The notes under the pieces are model-generated. The model did not search any database, was not told the origin of the DNA, and was given only the letters and a program-made list of their open reading frames with translations. Below, piece after piece: positions 11,528 to 23,811 of a stretch of 64,000 nt of DNA. How positions within the stretch are numbered: position 1 is the stretch's first letter; each line of letters opens with the position of its first letter. The position numbers and the translations under genes were made by a program. This DNA is from Austropuccinia psidii (taxonomy: Eukaryota; Basidiomycota; Pucciniomycetes; Pucciniales; Sphaerophragmiaceae): positions 42,246,185 through 42,310,184 of the forward strand of contig JALGQZ010000003.1 in NCBI GenBank assembly GCA_023105745.1, in the 5' to 3' direction.

Positions 11528-13489
11528 ATTATCTTCTTTTTCTCAAAATGTTTCTATAAGTCATTATATATGAAATATCAGGGAATAATTCTTCCAATCC
11601 ATTGGTTTTGTTGAGAAACCATGGAAATGCTCTGTCTTTTTCAGAACTAAATTTTGAGGATTCAAAGGCTGTTTCAAATTTAAATCTTTAATATTCATTG
11701 GCCAATTTTTTTAATATAGGGATTTTAAACCAATTCTAGCTTTGGTTCTCATGTTCTGGCCTTAATTTGATATACCATCTGTGATATTATTTGGTAAATA
11801 ATATTTTAAATTTTTCCATTTAAAATATCTCTAGTAATTTAATTTCTTCTTTGATCATGTAAATACCTCTAATAAGCTACATATGCTCATATTCTCATTC
11901 ACTACTTAATTCAGGCCATTCCCTAATTTGGTTTCCTATTTCAGAAGTGCTTGGCCCATTGATTGTTTCAATTTATGAAAAAAGGCAGAAAATTCACTTT
12001 TTATATTATAGCTGTCCCCATCCTATACCTGTGCATTGTAATTCCCCTTATCATCATTTTTATTTGGAGGTGTAGACATTATTAGAAAGGTGTGTATCAA
12101 TATTTCTGGTTTCATGGTGAAGGATTTGCCTTAAATTTCTTAACTCGATTTTTTACATACCTTCTTCAAGAATGATTTCTTTCAATAATTCTGTTTTTCT
12201 GGTATTCTAAGAAACTACCTTGCTCAATTTCTTTGTTAATTTTTATAATTCTTCTTGTGAATTATCAAAACCCTTTTTCAAGGAAATTTTATTTTTAATT
12301 ACTTCAGAAAAGGATTTTTTGATATCATCAAGGATATTTCAATTATCCTCTCTGATAATACTTATGGTTTTTTGTATTCCTATCTCAACCATGTAATTAT
12401 TATGAAATTTAGAATTTTTGTCTGTTACCTCTTTGATAGAGAACATTTTTTTCACTCATCTTACTTTCAAATGCATTCTCACTATTTTATGTTCCAGTTG
12501 TCCTCAAACGTTTTTTAAAATACATGTATATTTTTTTTTGGCTCAAACCCAGATTATTTGTCTTCATATTCATAAAAATTCTTGAATTTCCATCATAAAT
12601 ATTATTCTTTGTGTCATTTATAGCTATTTAAAAATTTGGAATTTCAGCCATCTTGGAAATCATATCTGGTATTTTAGTCTGGCTTCCTCCATTTTCCTCA
12701 TTTCCCTCATAGTTCTGACCATTACAAACACATTTTAAATTATATATTGCTGAATATTTGGTATTTTGTTTCTTTGGCTGTATGGCTTGGTGGCTGGTTC
12801 CTTTCTTATTGCCTTGTCCTTAGATTGTGGCAGATTTTGTATGTTGGAATTCCTGCATATGACACATAAGATAGTTTTTTCCACTTGTTTGGGTGGGTGT
12901 TTCTTGTTTTTCCTCCATTCTGACATCAGAAGAATTTTATCCTTCTGTTCCATCAATGGATGCCACTCATTCAGAAATTTGAAAGTGCTTGGATGACTAA
13001 TTTTTTGTCACAGTCAGGTAATATTTCATAAAATATTTCCAAATATATTCTAGAATCTTATACTTTTTTGCTTTGAACTGTGTTTCTTATGCTTTGTGAA
13101 GGGCTTGGTAAATGTTCACTTGGGTTTCTTGTACCTCTTTTAACTCTATTTTAAGGAAAAATAGCTCTATCACATTCAGTATGGAATAATCTTTCAGCTT
13201 GTGCTTCATTTTGTGACCTTTTTCCTTCTTTACAATATTGGATTCTTCCATAATAGATCTGATATCCATTATGAGAGCTTCCTGAGGAGCTATATCAGTC
13301 TCTTAATATAACTTAAGGCATAATTATGGGTAAACAGATCAAAGATAGTAATTCTATGTCAAGAAACTTGATATTTTCCAAACTGTTAGACTTTTGAAGT
13401 GTATTTCTGATGTCTAGATTGATTTGATACAAGAAAATTTTGCCTGTTTTATTGTTCTGAGCTATAAAAGCTGTGCTATCATTCTTTTT
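11528..13489 (-). pseudogene. Gag and leader fragment of a third family-A copy
   Basis: Nucleotide alignment by eye runs from the gag region equivalent to about 55,050 of the intact element, through the gag start near 13,285, into the leader up to 13,489. The frame is broken by many stops and indels. One stretch stays open for 73 codons (12735-12956). It is in the alternative, +1-shifted frame and not in the Gag-Pol frame, and shares EWRKN, the KPYSQ block and IQQ with the alternative frame at 56219-56746. The fragment starts exactly where the LTR at 11527 ends, so that LTR copy inserted into this gag. Confidence 0.8.
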
Positions 13490-16400
13490 AATATTATCAA
13501 AATAACAACAATAAATAAAAACGAATTCATTAATATGTATATTAAATGAATCAATGTTGTTAATTTATTAAAAGTAATATAACTCAATATTTAAAGAAAT
13601 TAAAGATAATGATTGATGTTGGATCAGATGAAGGTAGAAGGCTGAAAAGTCAATAAAAAGGGCCAAAATTAAATCAAAATTCCATTTTAATTGATTTTGG
13701 TAAAGTGGGTTAATTGACTAGAAATCAATTTCACAGTTTTGTAGTAATTGATTTATAATCTAATTTTTATTAGTTTCAAATTAATTCCAGTTCTTCCTTG
13801 GACAATTTAGTAATTATTGGAATGTTTTTAGTTATTAATGAGGTTGATAATGATATTTCTTATTCTGATATGCTTGATTATTAGGATAAAGATGAGGGTT
13901 ATGGTAAGATTGATTATTATTAGGGCTATTTTAATGGTGTGGAATTCAGCTAATATTTTTCCGATTTTTATGAAGAAGACAGAGACAAGGAATACTGTGA
14001 TGAGGGAAGAATTTGAACATTAAAAATATGAAACACAATTTTCTGATAAAAATACTTGACCCCAACAACACAAAAGCATAAAAAGAAACAAATTTGAAAA
14101 AGCTCCAATGAGATTGATAATAAAAATTAGTTGGGTTTTCCTAGGATTTTAATCAACAAGTGATATCATGGTTTGATAAGATGAGCTTGGTAATGAAAAA
14201 AGAAACAAATACCACTCCAATTGAATTTCATAAAAAATAAGAAAAGTGATTGAATTGGAATTGGTTATAATCTATAAGAATGAAGAATTGATTTGAAGAA
14301 AAAAAAGAATTAGAATTAAAAAAACATTCATTCAAAAATTTCAGCGAAAAATTCTCAAAAAATTAAATAAAAGTTTTTTTATCAAAAAGAAATGAATTTC
14401 ATAAGTTTAATTTCAATTGAACTGCAATCAAAATACAAAAATTCCAACAAGATTAAATCTTGGAAAACCCTTAACCTCACAGAAATGTATAAGACACTTA
14501 TTTACTCAATAATCTTATCATAAGACTCAGTTATTAATTAAACTGCATCATTCAATAATCAATTTACTTTATTTATTCTGCAAAAAATAAAAATTAATCC
14601 ATTAATAACTACAAAATAATTCTCATTAATCAATTTTTCTTGATTAATTCCAGAATATGCATCAAATAAGAGATAATCCCCCCTGATGTTAAGTCTGCTA
14701 TAGTGGGATAGATCCAGCATTTATTCTCCTTAAACTGAAATTTCCTATTCCATTTTTTTTAATTTATGTTTAATGTTTTATTGTTTTCTATCAAACTCAA
14801 GTTGTTTTTGAAAATCAACCCCTTCAAATCTTTGTCTTTAAATATTCTTTGCCTTTTCCTTGAGTCATTTTTCCTTTTACCACTCCAAATGAGAAATATG
14901 ATTTTCTTCTCAGGCTGAAATCCATATTTACTCAGTGAACTTAAGCAGATTGATAATATATAAGAAATATAACTCTCTGAGGGATCTCAATAGCTTTTCA
15001 AATGGTGGTGCAAACATATCAATGTCCTTTTCCTTGAACCAGTCTTTTTATTCAGGTTGGGGTTCAATTATTGATTCTTACTTTGTGTCAAATGAGGAAT
15101 GAAGCTACTCATTTGGAGGAAGAAAAAATATTAATAATGGAATAAAAAATGCTCATTTTTGAGAATAAATACTTATTTGTCACTGAGATTTTCATTCCAA
15201 GTTGGTTAATTCTCATTTTTAAGCAAAGTATTGATACCAAGATGTGACTCTGAGCGATTATTAATCTCTTTAAAAGGAAAAACCTTTCATTAGCTCATTA
15301 ATTTATGAAAATATATTATTACTTACCTTGATGGTTAAAATTTCATTTTCATAATCATTATTCAAACCATCTTTTTCTTGAGACTGAAAAATTTAATGGG
15401 AGTGATACTGGGCTTTGTACAAAAGAGTGAATCCATTTCCACAAATCATGGACACATACTTCTAAGCTTTTCAGAAATTCAATTGATGAATTTACACTCA
15501 CATTATTTAGCTACTCCTTCTCCAATTGAATTTTCAAAGTTGATTCTTTTTGTTTTTGAATTTCAAATAAAAAATAATAATACAACCCTATAAAAGCAAA
15601 TGGGTTTATTAAAACTTATAGTTAAGAAAGAGAAAAACAATCACAATATTAATCATAAATTATAAAAGTTCAATTCATCAACTTATGGATTTCTCTTAAG
15701 ATATCGGTTTTTTGAGAATCTAATTGAAAATTACTATAAATTAAAATGAAAATATTTTCATAAAATTCATTATATAAAAAGAGTAATTTACAAATATATA
15801 AATAAAAAACCAAAACTGAAATTAATGTAAACAATAAGCTTTGATTTAACTCTCCTTCAAATTTGAATAAATATCAATAATTTCACAGGAAGTTTTCATA
15901 GCTTTGATTGAATATTTTTTATATAAAATCTATATTAAATTTTTGTATTATATTCATCATGTTACACTAATTATTCTTATTAAGACTAAATTCAAGAGTG
16001 GTTTTATTTTAATTCCTTCTCAATTATTCAAACTAGCTTTTTCAAAAAAAAGAAAAATTAAAGTCAAATATTCTCATTCCAAATTAATTTAAAAAGAAAA
16101 ATAATTCAATAATCTTTGTAAATTCTGTCCATTTAAGTTAGATTACTGTCATGATTTCCAAAAAATTGGCAAAATTTAACAATAAAAATTTTAAATCTAA
16201 TTATTTATTCTTTTCATTCTTATGTAAAATCCAAATTCACTTTAATATATGAATTATTAATCATTATTAACCAACAAGAACATTCATTAAAGGACCACTA
16301 AAATTGAAACGACATAAGGATCTGGATTTAAAAAACAAATAATTTCTTTCATGGAAAATTAAAATTTCAAGATTTTGGTGGAATCTACTCCTTTTTTTAT

Positions 16401-18476
16401 GAAAAAGAATCTGAAGGGTAAATTCAATCCATTAATTGTATAAGGCCCACTCGGCTTAAAGCTTTATCAACTACCACATGGCTCTAGTTTTGAATATCTT
16501 TGCCATTTATTTCACATTGGCAAGTATGCAGAACATTAGAATTCAATTAAGTTTAGTAATATTGTAGGCTTAAAGTGCAATGATCCATGAATTAGGTGAG
16601 TAACAGAGTAATTCTTTTGTTAATGATAGATAATCAATTGATTTTTATTTATCCAAAGGTATATGATAATTACTCATAAGCTAATATTATTATCTCATTA
16701 TGAATATAGAAAAGTATTACCAATACTATATAGGCCCTTTATGAAACTCAAATACCCTTTTTCCAATAACAAAGGGAGTTTTTTAAATCATATTTAAGCT
16801 GCAAGTGAGGGAATCCAATTATATCACAACATACAATATTTTAGAAATGAATCCTTGTTATGTTAGAATTTAACTCACCTTTTAAAAGAAATCCTTATCT
16901 ACTTGTGATTGATGGGTTAGAGATATATTGAGGAATCCCAGGCTCAATACATTGTAGTCAAGTATTTAGTAAGTCAACAATAAGGATGGATTCAATGAAT
17001 GGAATCAGAAGTTTTACAAGACATATGAAATTTATTGGGATTCAGTGTATAGAGGAGCTAAATCCATTATCACTCTTGTCATCTAGTAAATCGACAATTA
17101 AGATAAACATTCCATTTTCATTCTCTCCTCCACAATTTGCATTATTTGGTGTAATTGATGGTCATTCTTAAAAATTTAATTTATTATCCTTCTACTATAA
17201 AATCGTAGTGGAGAAGGAAATTTGGAAATTCAAACTTAATTGAGTGCTCAATTGAAAGATAAATAGTTTAACTCCAATCGTTTGTTAAGGGTAAAAGTTG
17301 CCAATATTATCTTACAAACTTTTTCAAATCACAATTCTAATATTTATGTATCTGAGGGGATTAATTATTAGTTCTATTCGAATCTATGTTCTATTGAAAA
17401 AATTATTTTTGTTTTAGATTCAAGTAGCTCTATAAAATTTAGCTCATAATCTCAAGGAAACTGAAAAAAACGTATATTTGCTTTTTATTTTTGAGAAATT
17501 GAAATCGGGCATATTGCAAGTTACAATACAGAATATAACTGACAAAAAGTGAAAATATCGGAGATTTTTTTCATGTTTTACATATTTTTACTCTGCTTCA
17601 GTAAAATTGAATAAGACAAAAGCTTATGGACCTCTACCTACAAGGATTATCTTACAATTACTCTTTTTAATTGAATAATTTATAAAAAAAACCAATATGA
17701 AAATTCTTTTCATTTGTTTCCATTAAACTAGGTCATGTTGATACCAGGAATATTTCCTATCATACTCATAATAATCATCTTTATTTTATGATTTTACACT
17801 TTCTAATTCTGAAAAATAAATTCATTTTGCAGTTTTTTCTCATGTATCCTTTGATCCCCTTTCTTTTGGGATTATTATTATTATTATTTATTAAATATTC
17901 CTCCTTCCTCTTTTCTTCAAATAATCTTACAGAAATACCATGTTCTCTTGCTAGAATTTTCAAATAGATTTCCGGCTCATCTACTTGCTCCCATCCTTTC
18001 TGCATGAAAATTACTAAGTTAATCATCATTGATTTAATTCTCCCATTAATTAAATATTAAATAGTTGATATTTTATATAAGGTTAATTTCAATTTCCATC
18101 AAAAACCCCATTTAATTTAAATATTTATGTAAAAGGCCCAATTTTTGGTATATTTTTCAAACAATTTTAGGGTTGTTTCTTGTGTGTCAGTTTTGGAGAA
18201 ATTATTTATTGATTAAACTTCTGGCTAATTTATATTTCAATCCACCTCACAAAAAAAGGTGAAAAATCATCCTCTTGACTTGCCTCATACCTTTTCTGTT
18301 TTATTTCATCACAGTTTAATGTATTACCATTATTAATCAGAGCCTTATTGTATTTTCTGTAAACATCCCTTTCTTAATTTCTATTGATATCAGATAAAAT
18401 CTTAATTTTATCTCATCCACCCAAATCATTTTCACCAGAATTTTCTATATCATTTTCCTTCAATCTTTCATATCTC
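13490..18476. other. AT-rich stretch, no gene recognised
   Basis: Almost 5 kb with no frame I can assign. Short frames (13838-14023, 15378-15593, 15904-16092, 16986-17171 plus; 17781-18029 minus) show no known motif and lie in sequence with stops in every frame. Slightly less AT-rich islands near 14.7-15.1 kb and 16.4-17.1 kb may be decayed transposon sequence, but I could not match them to any element in the window. Confidence 0.4.
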
Positions 18477-19868
18477 TGTCCCAGCCCATGTTAACAAGTC
18501 TTTTTAAACTCCTCAAGCCATATTTCAACCTTTTTTCACAATATAAGGAATAATTTCCTCCAAAATCTCTTACCAGAGTTCTGGGACCATCCTCCATTTT
18601 GCCACTTAGAGGCAAGTCCCAGATTCAGGACCTGTGTCTCATTAGGGAGGTTTCTATTGTAACCCCTTGAAGAGAATCCTATGGGCTGGCCTATACAGCA
18701 TGCAGACCATTTGCTATGATTTTTAGGTGTTTCACAGTCTAATTGGACCCCCCAGATCCAAAATTGGCTTAAATGGCCATCAACCTCAATATTCCTGAAA
18801 TTGGCCATAAGACCTATGGGACCTCTTCAATATTTCAAGACCCAAACCAACCTGTTGGCAAAAACCTAATCAAGGTTCCATGTGTGCTTCCCAATGGACC
18901 TTTCCCCCAATTCCTCTAGGATGACCATATTATGAAGATGGATCATTTTCTCCATGTTTTCAGTTCTGGATATTCCAATACATCAGTGGGAGAATAATAT
19001 CATTATGTCTCATTTTATATGGGCACTCCTTCCCTGCCACTCTCATGCTCTCAATATTCAGTTATTTAAATTTCTTCATGTATGAGTGAGAGAATCCAAA
19101 GTTGAAACCCATCAAAGGCGGCCTCTTCCTTGAGGCAGGTTGTACAATAGATCATAAATTATTCCCCCAGGGTAATACTTCCAATGGACTTTCAGGACTA
19201 AGGCCAAGGATGATCCAATACAAGCTTAAAAGCTATGAAAGCTCATTTCATCATGGAAAATTCAGTTCAGCCATACATACTGCAGTGAAAAAAACCTGTA
19301 TGGCATTGTCCCTTGTGGTCAATTCAGCTCAATATTCAGCATATTTAATTACATCTATTTTATTTCCCCGTTTGGACAAGGCATATTCCCTAAAAAAGTA
19401 AATAAAACTTTCCACCAATGATAAGACTGAGCTCTCACCATTCAAGGGTCAAGTTGTCAGCTTTTCACATATAATGGACACTCTTTCATCCCCTGGGAAA
19501 TTTTTCCCAGTTTATGAATCTATTAGATTTATTTTTATAATTCATTTTCTTTCCTCTTTTCATGGTGAATACTGATAGTCTTAAGTCATTAATCTGCACC
19601 CTTTCCTTTCTTTTTCATTGGATATCGGCAGTGATATCCTTACTAATTACTTTATTCCTTTTGAACAGGTTGAAACAGTGAATTAGGTATTTACTTGGTT
19701 AATATTTGGCCATTGGCTTCTTATTTCTTCTGATTAAATATGTTCTGAATTTTTTTTAAAGAAAAATAATCCATATTCCTTATTTATCTAATTTGTTGGA
19801 GTCCATCCAGGTAATTTCTTATTGACTGAGTTTCAGGCCACTCTTGTTTTCCCAGAGCCCCTTTTACA
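18477..19868 (+). mobile_element. Decayed family-B gypsy LTR, copy 1 (5' LTR)
   Basis: About 1.39 kb. It begins TGTCCCAGCCCATGTTAACAAG, which aligns with TGTCACAAACC at 27097, and ends CCAGAGCCCCTTTTACA, which aligns with CCCCTGTGACA at 28730. The middle is closely related to copy 3 (28731-30064): the blocks around 18,730-18,960 and 19,050-19,500 align with 28,770-29,000 and 29,060-29,560. Family-B gag remnants follow 0.7 kb downstream, so this is the probable 5' LTR of the broken plus-strand element. Confidence 0.75.
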
Positions 19869-20589
19869 TTAGATTTATTAGCTTATTATTGATTCTTTCA
19901 TTCTTTTACTCTTATTTTTCATTTTAGATTAATTCATTTATAAATTATGAGACTTCTTTGATCTTTATGACTCTTATCTTCAATAATATCAATTTTCATT
20001 CATTCTTTTATCCTCAAAGAATTTATTTTCTTTTCATATATTTCTTTCAATCCTTATCAAAATTTCTTATTTGTTTAAATTTTTTGGATGGCAATTTTTA
20101 GTCATTTTAATTGCATGAAATTGTTATTCAGATCACATCTGTAATCTTTTTACTCAAATATGTAATAAATTCATTTTAATCAACAAGCTTTATTTCTCAT
20201 AATTCATATTTATTTCTTCCTCAAGAGGTATGACTCATAAAAAGATGTCATTTTACCTAATTTAAATTGATTTATTTGATTATAAAACTGATTCTGGCGT
20301 GGAGAAACTCATTTGAAATAAATATTTTATTGATTTTATTTGATTTAGTGAATCATTTTCCCTAAATAATGCATCTTATTAGATTTATTTCCTCTGGATT
20401 ATTAATTGAATTCCTCAAGAATGATTGATTGACCTCAAGAAATCTTGATTTTGATTTTACTTCAAGATATTGATTTTATTTTCTTCAAGCTTTTCACACA
20501 TCAAATTGGATTCTTATATTCATTTTATCTTTAGCCTCCTAAAATTTGATTCTTTAAAAATGAAGGAATGTGGGAATTTATACTTTTAC

Positions 20590-21965
20590 TTTTGTGATTT
20601 TGGAATTTTAACATCTAAAATTGGAGATTGAGGTGAAAAGGCTATTATGTATCATTTCAGGAAGAGATTGTCCTCCCATACTTCAGATACTGATTCTCTC
20701 CAAGACTTTATGGATATTTTCCTGAAGCTTGATACAAGGTACAATCAAAGGCAGATGGAGAAGAATTCCATTAAAAAGAAAAATCTTGAATTCTCAGTTC
20801 ATGCTCTTCTCATCATGAAGGTTGTCAATGCTCAAATAAAAATAAGAATAAGAGCTCCAAGGCTGAAAGGACAGACAGACCCCATTCTTCCCTCCTTAAT
20901 AAGGACCACAAGCTTGTTGCTTCTGATAATTTAATAAGATTAAAGTAGTGTTTATGTCCTTATTGTGGTAGGAAGAATTTTCTTGAGGCCAAATTCTGAG
21001 TGAATAAAATGCTATGCTTAGTGGTCTTAACCTTTTCAACCCAAATCACAATAGTGCACTCTAAATACTGGCTTTAAAAGATTATTCGGAATATTTTGTT
21101 TTCTCTTTTCTGTTTGATTTTTTCTACAGTATTCTAATTGATTCTGTCTCTAACAGCTCAGTTCCTGAAAAGAAGTTTGTTTAAAAGTTTTCTTTGGCCA
21201 TATCTCTGAGCTACCTGAGAGGATTTATATCATCATCTTGCACTATTATGAGCTCCCTTATTTAGTAATTACTAATTGTACTAAATGCATGGTTGAGCTT
21301 CCTTATTTCCCAAGCTCTATAAGGTATTTCTTTGTCATTGACACTCCCAAGGAGGAATGCCTCATATTTGGCTTTTACTTCCTCAATAACTTAAATCCAT
21401 TAATTAATTGGATTCTAGGGCTGATAGCCTTTAATCCTAACTATAATTACTCTAGTAATTGTTCATTTCCCCTTAGTAATTTATTGAGAACCTCCCATGC
21501 ATCTCTTGTTGGTGATTATAGAACACCATCTTTTACCTCTTCTTTCTGAATTTCTCATTCTCATTCCCAAATTTGATTAATACTCTCTAGAGATGAAGTC
21601 TTAAAAGAGATAAAATATATTGGAGAAGATAAATTTACATCTTCATTTTGTTTCTTCTATGGGGATGTAGACCTTCATCCAAGGATGAGGAAGAAGATCC
21701 TGAATAAATTGAAGATGTAATGAGTTTCTTTGTTTCTTGCTATCACCAATATCTTGATTTATTTTCCAAGGTGAAATAAGGGAAACTTTCTCACCATACC
21801 AAATTGGAGGGGTCTCTACCTCCAGTTGTATTGATCTACTCTTTTTCAAACCAAGAGTCAAAGACACTCAGGGCCTAAGCTTCCTGGAGCTTATAGATAG
21901 TTTTCATCTGGTCAAGATCCTAATTAAAAAGAACACTTATCCACCTTTTCATAAGGAGGGATTTT
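20590..21965 (+). pseudogene. Broken gag, protease and RT start of a family-B gypsy element
   Basis: Three pieces are recognisable in gypsy order. At 20647-20934 there is a gag C-terminus (HFR..LSS, SLQDFMDI, LDTRYNQRQ). At about 20,955-21,000 a degraded CCHC knuckle reads PYCG.K.FLEA. At 21,238-21,460 there is the end of the protease domain, ending in NPLINW. At 21,900-21,960 the sequence reads KKNTYPP, the start of reverse transcriptase. Many stops and frame changes separate them. The RT is cut by the solo-LTR-like block that starts at 21966 and resumes beyond it. Confidence 0.75.
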
Positions 21966-23811
21966 TGTAAGGCTTTACTATGTAACAAGAAGGAAAAATT
22001 ACTAATAAGTTACTTATTGTACTCTGAATTTACGAATCCAAATGAATAATAGGATTAAAAATAACTATAATAATTAAGTATTATCATAATTATTGCATAG
22101 AAATAGTTATATTATTTAAAAATAATGAAATAATAGAAATTATATTATAATTATTCTCTAAAAATATCCATATTATCATAGAATAAAATCATAGAAATTA
22201 TATTATAAAAGTAATATAATTAAATAAATGTATCAATATTTAATATTTAATATACTTAGGGAAATTTATCATTGTTATAAACAAATAATAAACACGTGAA
22301 TAATGGTCATCTAATAATAATAAACAATTTATAACAATAATATTACTAATATTCAATCTATATATTAATAGAAAAATTATTAAGAATAATAATAAAGAGA
22401 AAATGACCTACTTTTAACAATTGATATAATTATATTGATTGATTTTACGCCTATGGATTTAAATACAACTTATTTAAATTTTATTCACAATAAAAAATAG
22501 ATATAATTACAAATTTACTACTTTTATGTGGATTTAAAGATGTTCGGAGAAATTTACAAATGAAAAGAAAATATTGGTTTAATAAAGTATAAAAGAATGA
22601 TTAATATAAGATACCACTTTTGTCTTTCATAATATCAGATTTTTATATTAAAGAAGAAAGAAATTTACCTTTTACTGAATTTTTTACTGTATTTGTTGCA
22701 TCTAAGGGGGAAACACAGGAAGAAGAGGTCCTTTAATATTGGATTACATTTCTTCTGGTAGAAACTTACTTATGTTATCCACTGTAATTTATCAATATTT
22801 CAAGTTTTAATGATGATTACATCATTATTAAACCTTTTATCTCATTATTACACCATTTTTTAGGGTTATCACTACAACTCTAATTTGATGACATAATAGG
22901 CTTTAAATATGACATATTTTTGTGTATTAAAGTAGGTTTAATTATAAAATACTAATATCCAACAATTCTATTTGTTATTCAACTGTCAAGCTTAAAATAG
23001 GATTAGAATTACTGATCATGAATGATCATTTTTAATCCTAAACTTTAATCCTTGATAACTTTCAATTTCTTAATGTAGTTGCAATTAAGAGATTGAATTC
23101 TAGTAGCTTGACATGTTCTTACTAAGTTTCTAAGAGGATTTCATTACATCATAAGAACTATATTTTTGATGATTTTTCTTGTAACCCATCTTTTCTGTCA
23201 AAATTGACTGTTTTAGACTTCAAACCATGATTTCATAGGGTAATACCTTATATATCATGATATAAATTATGCAATTATTCACTTATTAACAATTAACGTT
23301 TGAATATCTGAATATTCTTTGCTTTTCATGTTTGGACCACTTTGAATCTTAAGTGGTCAACTGGTATTGTTATTTTAACCAATTTCCCATTATTATTCTT
23401 AACCATATTCATAAATTGTTGGGAGAATCTTATATCTTTATTTGTACAGTTACTTCATGATAAATTCAGTTTTTATTCAGGTCTTTATCATGTATATTCA
23501 AAAAAATATGAGCTAAAAATCATGAATATATGCACTTATCATAAAAGTGCATATATCCAGGTTATCTCAGTAAGTATTGGGTTTATAGATATGAACTAAA
23601 AGAGTCATACTTGTAGCTTTTGAGGGGTGTTGAAATGGTATAGTTTGTTTGAAATTTTTATTCATTGGTTTTTGAGATAATCAAGAATTTATGCTTTTTT
23701 ATGAAATTTTTACTTATTTCATGATGATAATTTCGATTCTTATTATTAAAATTATTGTTGTAAATTTTTTGTGAAATTTTTGGATATGTTTTAATATTTC
23801 AAAGGCTCACA
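21966..23811. mobile_element. Candidate solo LTR splitting the family-B RT
   Basis: A 1846-bp AT-rich block with the same end motifs as family A (TGTAAGG..GGCTCACA) and nearly the same length, set between two consecutive parts of a reverse transcriptase reading frame: TYPP before it, RFGLF after it. The interior does not visibly match the family-A LTR. Flanking bases (ATTTT left, GGTTT right) do not form a clean target duplication, so the exact ends are uncertain. Confidence 0.45.

Noticed and set aside
13838..14023. Acidic frame with regularly spaced stops near 13.84-14.03 kb
   Set aside because: No homology and low-complexity GAT/TAT sequence; cannot be supported as a decayed gene.
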